From: Candidatus Gastranaerophilales bacterium
GTDB taxonomy: Bacteria > Cyanobacteriota > Vampirovibrionia > Gastranaerophilales > Gastranaerophilaceae
Assembly (NCBI GenBank): GCA_944326455.1
Contig: CALVEA010000002.1
Location: 62,001 to 126,000, forward strand
Direction of reading: 5' to 3'
DNA length: 64,000 bases
Below are positions 42,789 through 50,244 of this stretch, piece after piece. The position numbers and the translations under genes were made by a program. The notes under the pieces are model-generated. The model did not search any database. It saw nothing but the letters and a program-made list of their open reading frames with translations, and had not been told where the DNA came from. How positions within the stretch are numbered: position 1 is the stretch's first letter; each line of letters starts with the position of its first letter.

Positions 42789-45473
42789 TTACCCCTCTTT
42801 CCATGAAGTTCCGCAATTGAAATCAATTATCAGAGGAACTTTGAGCGGCTGATTAAGTTCCATAGCGGTTTTAACGATAGATTTAACTTCTTCTAACTCA
42901 TCTTTAGGTACTTCAAATACTAGTTCATCGTGAACCTGCATTATCATTTTTGTTTTCAGATTTTTCTTTTCAAGCCGATTTTCAACATCTATCATTGCCA
43001 TTTTTATTAAATCTGCGGCAGTACCCTGTAAAGGCTGGTTAATAGCGGCTCTCTGAGCAAATTCTCTTATCTGGAAATTTGGACTCAGAAGTTCTGACGC
43101 CAGGTAACGTTTTCTTCCAAAGATTGTTTCAACGAATCCGTGTTTGTTTACAAAATCTATTTCATAGTTCATGTAATTTTTTACACCCGGGTAGTGTTCA
43201 AAATATTTGTCTATAAATTCTTGAGCTTCGTTATTTGAAATTCCAATGCTTTTGGCAAGTCCGTATTTTGATTGACCATAAACTATTCCAAAGTTAACAG
43301 CTTTGGCTTTTCTTCTCATTTCTTTGGTAACTTCGCTCAAAGGGACTCCAAAGACTTTTGAAGCTGTCATTGTATGAACATCTTCGCCTGATGTAAATGC
43401 ATGAATAAGGTTTTCATCTCCGGAAACATGTGCTAACAGGCGCAGTTCAATTTGGGAGTAATCAGCAGAGAGGATAAGATAATTTTCTCTGTCTTCTGCG
43501 CAGAACGCAGCGCGGATTTTATTACCCTCTTCTGTCCTTATCGGAATGTTTTGTAAATTCGGATTGGAAGAAGATAACCGTCCTGTGACAGTCAGCGCTT
43601 GGTTATATGTTGTATGGATTCTTCCGTCCCGCTTGCTGATAAGAGCCGGCAGAGCATCAGTGTATGTTGATTTAAGTTTTGAGAATTTTCTGTGTTGAAG
43701 TATGTAGTCACATATTTCGTATTCAGAAGCTAATTCTTCTAAAACCTCCGCACTTGTAGAGCGGGACTTTTTCTTTTTAGATTTTAGCTCTAATTTATCA
43801 AATAACACTTCTGCAACCTGTTTTGGTGAATTGATATTGAAAGGAGCGCCTGCAAGCTGATATATTATGTCTTCAAGCTCTGCAAGTCTTTCTGTCATAA
43901 AATCAGAAAGCTCCTTTAAGTAGTTAATATCAATTGCAACTCCTGTGTGTTCCATTTTAGCCAGAACAACGGTGAGCGGGAGTTCTATATCAGATACCAG
44001 TTTACTTTCCTTTTCATCAAGATTATTTTTCCAATAATCGTATAATTTAAGAATAGTAGAAGCTTCATCGCAGCAGAATTTTTCTCCCTCATTCTGGTGT
44101 GAAAGTATATGATTTAAAAAGTCCAAAGCCTGAGCTTCAATAGTGTGTTTCCTATTTGGGTCTTTAACATAACTAGCTAATAAAACATCATACTCAAGTC
44201 CTTTAGGCGAAAAGCCGTTATTTAAAAGTAAATGGTACTCTGATTTTGCATCATAAGCAATTTTTTTTATGTTTTTATCTTCAATAATCGGTTTTAGAGG
44301 TTCTATAAAGTTTTTCCCAAAGTAGTAATTCTTTTTAGCTGAAATTGCTATATGGTCAATAATTTCATCTTTTGAATAATATCTGATACCAATACGCTCA
44401 GCATTTCTAATATCTTCGAGAGCTGCCGGCAAACTTTCTATATTGACAATGCTATATTCAAGCTCACTATCTTGCACGGTGTCTTTAATTGCCTGAGTAA
44501 AGATATTTTGCTGAATGACATCCCCGACCTGTTTTTGCAGTGAAAAAAGACTTAAATTTTCGCCGGTGGAGACTGATTCGGAATTAAATGAAGCCAGAAT
44601 TTTGTCAATGTTTTTAATAAATGTATAAAACTGCATTTTCCTTAGAAATGCAGAAACTTTTGTCATCTGCGGAAGTGTAACGCTTGCAGTATTTATATCA
44701 AAGTCGATATCGACTTCTCTTATAATAGTAGCTAATTCCTTAGACAAAATAGCTATATCTTTTTGGTTGCAAATTTTTTCTTTAACGGCTTTTTCAGGAA
44801 TATTTTCGCAGTCTGCCAGCAGTTCTTCCAAGTGCGGATATCTGCTTAAAAGCTTTTGAGCCGTTTTTTCACCGATACCTTTAATTCCGGGAATGTTATC
44901 GGAAGTATCTCCTCTCAAACCTTTGTAATCTGTTACTTGATTTGGATAAACACCCAATTTTTCGTATACTTTATCCCAATTATACTCAACCAATTCTCCC
45001 TTTGACGGGATAAGAACTTTAACCAGCCCTTCTTTATCTACAAGCTGAAAACTGTCTTGATCTCCTGTTAGAATGAGAGTATTATTTCCGCTTTCAGAGG
45101 CAATCTTGGAGATAGTTCCTATGATATCGTCAGCTTCAAATCCTTCTTTTGTATAAATAGGAATGTCAAAAGCTTCCAGCCCTTCTACAATTGTAGAAAT
45201 TTGGCATCTTAATGTATCCGGCATGGCGTCTCGGTTTGCCTTATATTCTTCAAATTTATCTGTACGAAAAGTATGTCTGCCGACATCAAAAGCAACTGCA
45301 ATAAAATCGGGTTTTATTTTGGAAAGGAGGTCAAATACTGATTTAAAGAAGCCATATACAGCCCAGGTAGGCTCGTTTTCTGAATTCTTCATCCCGGTTC
45401 TTTCAAGTGCAAAATATTGACGATAAGCAAGCGCATGTCCGTCAATTAGTACCAAAGTCTTTTTATCAGCCAT
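42789..45473 (-). CDS. polA: DNA polymerase I
   Basis: The 894-residue polymerase has the 5'-nuclease domain (to about 290, with YRGDTSDN-type GLRGDTSDNIPGIKGIGEKTA), a 3'-5' exonuclease-like middle (about 330-500) and the family A polymerase domain with LSADYSQIELRLLAH, KAKAVNFGIVYG and MQVHDELVFEV. The first exonuclease motif, DTET in E. coli, here reads IGIRYYSKDE, lacking Asp and Glu, so proofreading is probably lost, as in several Gram-positive and thermophilic enzymes. It does Okazaki-fragment processing and repair synthesis. The promoter (TGA-TATAAT) gives a 23-nt leader with GGGAG. Confidence 0.96.
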   Translation of the reverse strand: MADKKTLVLIDGHALAYRQYFALERTGMKNSENEPTWAVYGFFKSVFDLLSKIKPDFIAVAFDVGRHTFRTDKFEEYKANRDAMPDTLRCQISTIVEGLEAFDIPIYTKEGFEADDIIGTISKIASESGNNTLILTGDQDSFQLVDKEGLVKVLIPSKGELVEYNWDKVYEKLGVYPNQVTDYKGLRGDTSDNIPGIKGIGEKTAQKLLSRYPHLEELLADCENIPEKAVKEKICNQKDIAILSKELATIIREVDIDFDINTASVTLPQMTKVSAFLRKMQFYTFIKNIDKILASFNSESVSTGENLSLFSLQKQVGDVIQQNIFTQAIKDTVQDSELEYSIVNIESLPAALEDIRNAERIGIRYYSKDEIIDHIAISAKKNYYFGKNFIEPLKPIIEDKNIKKIAYDAKSEYHLLLNNGFSPKGLEYDVLLASYVKDPNRKHTIEAQALDFLNHILSHQNEGEKFCCDEASTILKLYDYWKNNLDEKESKLVSDIELPLTVVLAKMEHTGVAIDINYLKELSDFMTERLAELEDIIYQLAGAPFNINSPKQVAEVLFDKLELKSKKKKSRSTSAEVLEELASEYEICDYILQHRKFSKLKSTYTDALPALISKRDGRIHTTYNQALTVTGRLSSSNPNLQNIPIRTEEGNKIRAAFCAEDRENYLILSADYSQIELRLLAHVSGDENLIHAFTSGEDVHTMTASKVFGVPLSEVTKEMRRKAKAVNFGIVYGQSKYGLAKSIGISNNEAQEFIDKYFEHYPGVKNYMNYEIDFVNKHGFVETIFGRKRYLASELLSPNFQIREFAQRAAINQPLQGTAADLIKMAMIDVENRLEKKNLKTKMIMQVHDELVFEVPKDELEEVKSIVKTAMELNQPLKVPLIIDFNCGTSWKEG

Positions 45474-45496
45474 ATTATACTCCCATTTGTTAGATT

Positions 45497-45505
45497 ATTA
45501 TATCA
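45497..45505 (-). promoter_or_regulatory. Extended -10 promoter of polA
   Basis: On the minus strand TGA-TATAAT lies 23 nt before the polA ATG, so this gene has a leader, with GGGAG as ribosome binding site. It is the same box as in the leaderless genes but with different spacing. Confidence 0.55.
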
Positions 45506-45513
45506 TAAATTCG

Positions 45514-45522
45514 TGGTACAAT
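45514..45522 (+). promoter_or_regulatory. Extended -10 promoter of nucleotidyltransferase gene
   Basis: TGG-TACAAT lies 19 nt before the ATG at 45542, and the leader holds AGGAG. It is divergent from the polA promoter, only 8 nt away. Confidence 0.5.
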
Positions 45523-45541
45523 AAATCATCAGGAGACATAT

Positions 45542-46327
45542 ATGATTAACAACTATAATATTTTGTTGAATATGGTAAATGACTATAAATCTTTAAAAGA
45601 GATAGAAGCAATAGGGCTTGGCGGTTCTTCTGCTGCTAATACGGCAGACAACAAATCCGACTATGATATTTATATTTACGGGAAGTCGGAGCCTCCGGTT
45701 GAAGATAGAAGAAAAATTGCAGAAAAATATGCTGATAAACCGGAAATAGACAATCACAATTTTGAAACCGGTGATGTTTTCTATTTAAGAGATTCCGGAA
45801 AACCGATTGATATAATGTACAGACATCCTGATTTTATTGAAAACAATATCAAGTGGGTTTGGGAGCAGCATAATGCATCTTTAGGTTATACTACTTGTTT
45901 TATAGATAATATTAAAAGAACAGAAATACTTTATGATAAAACCGGCTGGTTAAAAGAAATGCAGAAGAAAGTGAGCACTCCGTATCCGGAAAAACTTGCA
46001 GAAAATATAATTAAGAAAAATTTTAATTATCTTAAAGATGCAATGTTTTCTTTTTATGACCAGTTGGTTTCGGCAGTGGAAAGAAATGATTTTGTAAGTG
46101 TTAATCACAGATGTGCGGCTTTTCTAGCCAGTTATTTTGATGCGATTTTTGCAAAAAATAGAGTTCTTAATCCCGGAGAGAAGAAGCTTGTACCATTTGC
46201 TTTAAAGAACTGTAAAATTCTGCCAGCGGATTTTGAATCGGATGTAAAAATATTATCAATAGGTGAACTTTCAAAACGGGTTCCTGTTGCTGCAAAAATG
46301 GTTGAAAATCTGAGGAAAATACTTTAG
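45542..46327 (+). CDS. Nucleotidyltransferase-fold protein (DUF4037-like)
   Basis: The 261-residue protein has a polymerase-beta-type nucleotidyltransferase core: IGLGGSSAANTADNKSDYDIYIYGK (about 22-46), with the GGS box and a D-x-D metal pair, and a third acid likely in PIDIMYRHP. The C-terminal helical half resembles DUF4037. Such enzymes add nucleotides to antibiotics, RNA or proteins; the target here is unknown. It is not paired with a HEPN partner, arguing against a MNT/HEPN toxin-antitoxin pair. Confidence 0.8.
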   Translation: MINNYNILLNMVNDYKSLKEIEAIGLGGSSAANTADNKSDYDIYIYGKSEPPVEDRRKIAEKYADKPEIDNHNFETGDVFYLRDSGKPIDIMYRHPDFIENNIKWVWEQHNASLGYTTCFIDNIKRTEILYDKTGWLKEMQKKVSTPYPEKLAENIIKKNFNYLKDAMFSFYDQLVSAVERNDFVSVNHRCAAFLASYFDAIFAKNRVLNPGEKKLVPFALKNCKILPADFESDVKILSIGELSKRVPVAAKMVENLRKIL

Positions 46328-46462
46328 CAGAGACCTTGTAATATTAGTCTATTCCGGTAGTATATTTCCAATTGTAAAGATTCTATTTCCCCCCGCAAAA
46401 AAAACTTTTTTTTTGTGTTGAATAGTGTATAATAGAACAAAGGAAAACTGAGAATAGTTTTT

Positions 46463-47320
46463 ATGTTACAGAATATAGTTAATAATTCAAATATATCAAC
46501 TAAATCACAATACACAACCAAACCACTATCAAGATGTGATGAAATTGAGCTTTATTTACACAGAATTTTTGAGAAGGAACTTCATACACCGGATTCGGTT
46601 TTGTTGGGCTATAATCTATTTGTAATAAAGAAAATTGCGGCATATATTTCAGGTAAGATTCAGATGCCAGCGTCAATAGGTATTGCGGGAGAAACGGCGA
46701 GCGGGAAGTCTACGATTACAAAGGACTTAATAGATACGATAGAATCTTTTGCGGCTGAATTTGGTATTGAAGATGTAATAACACGTGTTAATACTGATGA
46801 TTATTATTATGATCGCTCGGATATGGTTAAAGCGGCGGGTAGTTTTTCAGAATTCGCTAAAAATTATGACTTAGATAGTCCGGAAGCTCTTGAATTGGAG
46901 CTTATGAGCAAACATATTAAAGAACTTCTTGCCGGAAAAACGACTTATCTTCCTAAATACGATATGAGCGGTACCGCTATAAGATATGATAATCACACGC
47001 TGGCTAAGCCTTCAAAAGTTATTATATCGGAAGGTTTGTTTACACTAACATCAAAAATTAAAGATGCGTTCAATTTTAAAATTTATGTCGATATTCCGGA
47101 AGATATTAAGCGTGAAAGATTCTTTATAAGAGCCGCTGAGCGTGATTTGGGTGATTCTGCAGAATTTATATATGAAAATGCTAATAAAAAAGCAAAAGTG
47201 CATATCAGACCTTGCAAAGCGCATGCGGATATTATTTTATCGGGCTATGCAGACAGAATTAAGTATAAGAATTTCTTAAATAAGATTATTGGTGTGATTC
47301 AGGAACTCTATTTTGTATAA
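46463..47320 (+). CDS. Phosphoribulokinase/uridine-kinase-family P-loop protein
   Basis: The 285-residue protein has about 70 extra N-terminal residues before the kinase core: P-loop GETASGKST (76-84), acceptor-site TDDYYYDRSDM, and DLDSPEALELE with later VIISEGLF and RRERF-type IKRERFFIRAAERD. This matches the PRK/uridine kinase superfamily. A phosphoribulokinase role is unlikely without Calvin-cycle genes; a nucleoside or panthothenate-like substrate is equally possible. It lies after an A/T-only hairpin (46396-46415), with TATAAT at 46428-46433 and AGGAAAA upstream of the ATG. Confidence 0.83.
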   Translation: MLQNIVNNSNISTKSQYTTKPLSRCDEIELYLHRIFEKELHTPDSVLLGYNLFVIKKIAAYISGKIQMPASIGIAGETASGKSTITKDLIDTIESFAAEFGIEDVITRVNTDDYYYDRSDMVKAAGSFSEFAKNYDLDSPEALELELMSKHIKELLAGKTTYLPKYDMSGTAIRYDNHTLAKPSKVIISEGLFTLTSKIKDAFNFKIYVDIPEDIKRERFFIRAAERDLGDSAEFIYENANKKAKVHIRPCKAHADIILSGYADRIKYKNFLNKIIGVIQELYFV

Positions 47321-47356
47321 TATTTTCAATTCAATATATAAGTACAAAGGAAAAAT

Positions 47357-47800
47357 ATGCTAATAAAAAATATTCAATCAACTTCTTTTGGAATGTCAGT
47401 TGTAATAGAAAAAGGTGCTGGCAGATATCTGAACAAACTAAAACCCTATGAAGCAGAAACTATATATAAAGCAAAGAATAACCTTGCAAATACTAAATTC
47501 TGGGATTTAAAAGTAGATGCTAAAGGTTTAAAATTTTCACCAAAAGATTCTGATTACGATTTCAGGCTGCAAAAACCTGTAGTTTATGCTATTGATTTTC
47601 CCCAAGAGGACAGAGTAACCCTTGCAGTTAATACATGCGGTCCAAAAAAATCTCTTAAACCTATTATAGAAAATTTAACAAGAGAAGAAGCCTATAAATT
47701 CTACTCAATTAATAATATAGGAAGCGAAGCCGGGCGAGCAGCCAATATGGTAAATGCTTTGGACTCAATGCACAAACAGGTGAAAATAGGCTCAATCTGA
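47357..47800 (+). CDS. Hypothetical protein, short N-terminal SFG motif
   Basis: I do not recognise this 147-residue protein. It has no signal peptide or membrane helix. Residues 1-15 read MLIKNIQSTSFGMSV, an N-terminal tag of the type seen in two other unknown proteins in this window. The rest alternates strand-like and helical stretches. It is 36 nt downstream of the kinase-like gene with AAGGAAAA as ribosome binding site, and overlaps trmD tail to tail by 9 nt. Confidence 0.7.
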   Translation: MLIKNIQSTSFGMSVVIEKGAGRYLNKLKPYEAETIYKAKNNLANTKFWDLKVDAKGLKFSPKDSDYDFRLQKPVVYAIDFPQEDRVTLAVNTCGPKKSLKPIIENLTREEAYKFYSINNIGSEAGRAANMVNALDSMHKQVKIGSI

Positions 47801-48484
47801 TTTATTAACCCGTTTCTTCCATAAATCAGGTCGTCTTTTCTGGGTACGCTCAATTTTCTGTTGCATTCTATATTCATCAATAAGCTTATGATTGCCGCTT
47901 AGCAAGACATCGGGAACTCTCAGACCTCTGTATTCTCGTGGCTTTGTGTACTGTGGATATTCCAGCAGTCCGTCAGCAAAACTATCATCATGTGCCGATT
48001 CGATTTTCCCCAATGTTCCTTCTATTTTTCTTGAAACACTGTCAATGATGCATAAAGCCGGCAGTTCGCCCCCTGTTAGCACAAAATCACCTATAGAAAT
48101 TTCTTTGGGTTTGATAATCTCACGGATTCTTTCATCAAACCCTTCATAATGACCGCAAAGAATTATTATTTGTTCATATTTTGCAAGTTCGTCAGAAAGT
48201 TTATCAGTGAATGGTTCGCCTTGCGGAGTCATCATCAGCGTTATTGTGTTATCAAACTTTTGTACATCTTCATAAGCTTCAACATAAGGCTGCGGGGCTA
48301 AAACCATGCCCGCTCCGCCGCCGTAAGGCGTATCATCAACCCGCTTGTGCTTGTCATGCGAATAATCTCTCGGATTAATTGTGTTAACTTCAATTATCCC
48401 GCTTTCTGAAGCCCTTTTCATTATACTAAAGTCCATGTGTGTCTGTATAAGCTCCGGGAATAATGTTAATACGTCAAATCTCAT
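47792..48484 (-). CDS. trmD: tRNA (guanine-N1-)-methyltransferase
   Basis: TrmD makes m1G37 in tRNAs, which prevents +1 frameshifting. The 230-residue SPOUT enzyme has the trefoil-knot motifs: PYGGGAGMVL, LCGHYEGFDERI, and SIGDFVLTGGELPA. It starts with MRFDVLTLFPEL. Its start overlaps the end of rimM by 4 nt (ATGA), as in many bacteria. Confidence 0.97.
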   Translation of the reverse strand: MRFDVLTLFPELIQTHMDFSIMKRASESGIIEVNTINPRDYSHDKHKRVDDTPYGGGAGMVLAPQPYVEAYEDVQKFDNTITLMMTPQGEPFTDKLSDELAKYEQIIILCGHYEGFDERIREIIKPKEISIGDFVLTGGELPALCIIDSVSRKIEGTLGKIESAHDDSFADGLLEYPQYTKPREYRGLRVPDVLLSGNHKLIDEYRMQQKIERTQKRRPDLWKKRVNKSD

Positions 48485-48993
48485 TGAAGCAACCCCTCAA
48501 TGTTATTAATTTGTATTTTCCTGTTTTTTATATCAACAGAGAGTACGATAGCTTTTACAAAAGGCACAAGGCAGATATTTTTTGATAATGTCTTTACGGA
48601 CAATAAATCACTGGCACCGTTATTAGAGACTCCTACAACGGCTCCGACTATTTTCTCACCGTCACAGACATCCAATCCGACAAGTTCGTCAATCAAAAAT
48701 TCATCTTCTTCCAGAAATTCTCTTGCAGAATCTTGAGGCACAAAAAGAAGTTTCCCTTTATATTCCAGTATATCGTTAAGGGTATCAATACCTTTAAATT
48801 TTATGATAGCGCACTTTGGCGTAAAACGGATGTTTTCTATTTCAAGTGGTTTATACTCATTTTTTTCTTGGATATAAACATCCTCAAGCTTGGACAAGAA
48901 TTCTTCTCTGTTTTTTGAATACCCAAGCTTTGCTTCACCGCGCACACCGTGAAAATTAAGAATTTTACCTACAGAAATAAAGTTATTCTTCAT
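48481..48993 (-). CDS. rimM: Ribosome maturation factor RimM
   Basis: RimM helps assemble the head of the 30S subunit by binding S19. The 170-residue protein has a typical N-terminus (ISVGKILNFHGVRGEAKLGY) and a PRC-barrel C-terminal half (about 95-170, with LIDELVGLDVCDGEKIVGAV). It overlaps the upstream RG-rich protein gene by 11 nt and trmD by 4 nt, so all three are translationally coupled. Confidence 0.95.
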   Translation of the reverse strand: MKNNFISVGKILNFHGVRGEAKLGYSKNREEFLSKLEDVYIQEKNEYKPLEIENIRFTPKCAIIKFKGIDTLNDILEYKGKLLFVPQDSAREFLEEDEFLIDELVGLDVCDGEKIVGAVVGVSNNGASDLLSVKTLSKNICLVPFVKAIVLSVDIKNRKIQINNIEGLLQ

Positions 48994-49930
48994 CTTCTTT
49001 CTTCTTAGGTTTTCTTCCGCGTTTTGGTTTCTGGTCTTCGTTGGCTGCTTCCGGCTCAGCAGGAACTGTTTCTTCCGGGGCTTCGGCTTTAACTTCCGGA
49101 AGCTTTTCTTGTTTTTCGTGCTTAGCTACCATATAATCAGCAGGCTTATCAGCACGATCTTCATTCCATCTTTCCAGTCCAAGCTGTGAACGAACGAGCT
49201 TAATCCCGACATGGACTCTCCACTCATCCATTTTTAATTGTGCCGCAATAATTTTGTGGCAGCCGATTGGCGGCAGCGGAAGCAATGGCTCATATAAACT
49301 CTTAATTGCCATCAGCTGGTCCGGTGAAATAGCCAATTTGCGTTTAGGGAACGGCAGCTTCGGAAGCATCATTTTTTGACGTACAAGATTGATTCCGAAG
49401 AATACCTTTTGAGGTTCAATTCCTAATTTTGCTCCGATTACTTCATGAGCATCCGGATTAGGAAGCGGAAGCATTGCTTTGTACAATACTTCAATTTGTT
49501 CCAGTTGTTCTTTACTTATTAATAGTGGTTTTGCAGCTTTCGGAGTCTTAGGACGTTTGTTAGGACGCCTTTGTTGGAATCCTCCTTGAGTTCTGCCCCC
49601 GCCGCTGGCATAGTTATTTTTGAATCCTCTGTTACCGTCAGGTCTTCTTTGTTGGAATCCGCCGCGATTATCTCTTCTCTGATAATTACTGCCCTGTTGA
49701 TTCCTGTTATCTCTCTGGTAATTATTTCTGTATCCGCCTTGCTGCGGTCTGTCATAAGACCTTGGTCTCGGCTCAGCTGAATATGAGCTGTACGAACTAT
49801 AGCTTTGTAAAGGTTTCTCCTCCGGTGATTCACTTCCCTTGTCTGCGTATAAGCAATTAGGGCAAATTACTCTTTTGGGGTTCTTAGTTTCAAACTCAGC
49901 ACCGCATTTAATGCACTTGTTTACATACAT
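48983..49930 (-). CDS. Zinc-ribbon, RG-rich protein with two homeodomain-like repeats
   Basis: The 315-residue protein has an N-terminal zinc ribbon (CIKCGAEF and CPNCLYAD, residues 6-25), a low-complexity Arg/Gly/Gln/Asn/Tyr segment (about 40-130) like those of RNA-binding proteins, two homologous helical repeats of about 50 residues (around SKEQLEQIEVLYKAMLPLP and SPDQLMAIKSLYEPLLPLP, each ending in INLVRQKM or IKLVRSQL), and an acidic then basic tail. The repeats recall three-helix HTH folds of homeodomain type. It heads the operon with rimM and trmD, where rpsP and a KH protein commonly stand, so a ribosome or RNA role is likely. Confidence 0.75.
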   Translation of the reverse strand: MYVNKCIKCGAEFETKNPKRVICPNCLYADKGSESPEEKPLQSYSSYSSYSAEPRPRSYDRPQQGGYRNNYQRDNRNQQGSNYQRRDNRGGFQQRRPDGNRGFKNNYASGGGRTQGGFQQRRPNKRPKTPKAAKPLLISKEQLEQIEVLYKAMLPLPNPDAHEVIGAKLGIEPQKVFFGINLVRQKMMLPKLPFPKRKLAISPDQLMAIKSLYEPLLPLPPIGCHKIIAAQLKMDEWRVHVGIKLVRSQLGLERWNEDRADKPADYMVAKHEKQEKLPEVKAEAPEETVPAEPEAANEDQKPKRGRKPKKKEDEE

Positions 49931-50070
49931 AATAAAAGCCTCTTAACCACAATAAAAAATTTCACTAAATTATTAAAAATCCTATCAAAATAAAGTAATA
50001 ATATGAGATTTAATCAAAATATCGGTAAATTAAACCGAACATGTATATTATAATACAATTTAGAAAATTA

Positions 50071-50142
50071 TCAAGGGGGTAAATCAAGGGGCTAAATAAA
50101 GGGGTAAATCAAGGGGTAAATCAAGGGAGGGTAAATCCCTTG
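50071..50142. repeat. Short imperfect tandem repeats
   Basis: The 314-nt gap upstream of the operon contains five imperfect copies of TCAAGGGGTAAA (12-15 nt each). The last runs into a 7-bp hairpin CAAGGGA/TCCCTTG (50122-50142). The remainder of the gap (49931-50070 and 50143-50191) shows nothing else beyond AT-rich promoter-like DNA. Function is unknown; iteron-like binding sites or slippage-derived noise are both possible. Confidence 0.6.
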
Positions 50143-50191
50143 GAAAATAAAAAGAGGGAGGCAGCAGGTCAAAAGAAAGGTCAAAAAATGA

Positions 50192-50226
50192 CGGGCGGGC
50201 GGTAGATAAAATCTACCGCCCGCCCG
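50192..50226. terminator. Strong GC-rich hairpin terminator
   Basis: A 16-bp perfect stem with loop AAA closes the pseudopilin gene. On the minus strand it is followed by CATTTTTTG after 2 nt, and on the plus strand by TGTTGTTTTT, so it can act both ways. Confidence 0.87.
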
Positions 50227-50244
50227 CTGTTGTTTTTGAATGGT

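Noticed and set aside
46393-46416. Intrinsic terminator made of A-run and T-run before the kinase-like gene
   Set aside because: The stem is almost pure A-T pairing with a one-base loop centre, and the upstream gene ends 65 nt earlier. It may be chance homopolymers.
50071-50142. CRISPR or phage attachment repeats
   Set aside because: The repeats are 12-15 nt with no unique spacers, and no integrase or tRNA is near.
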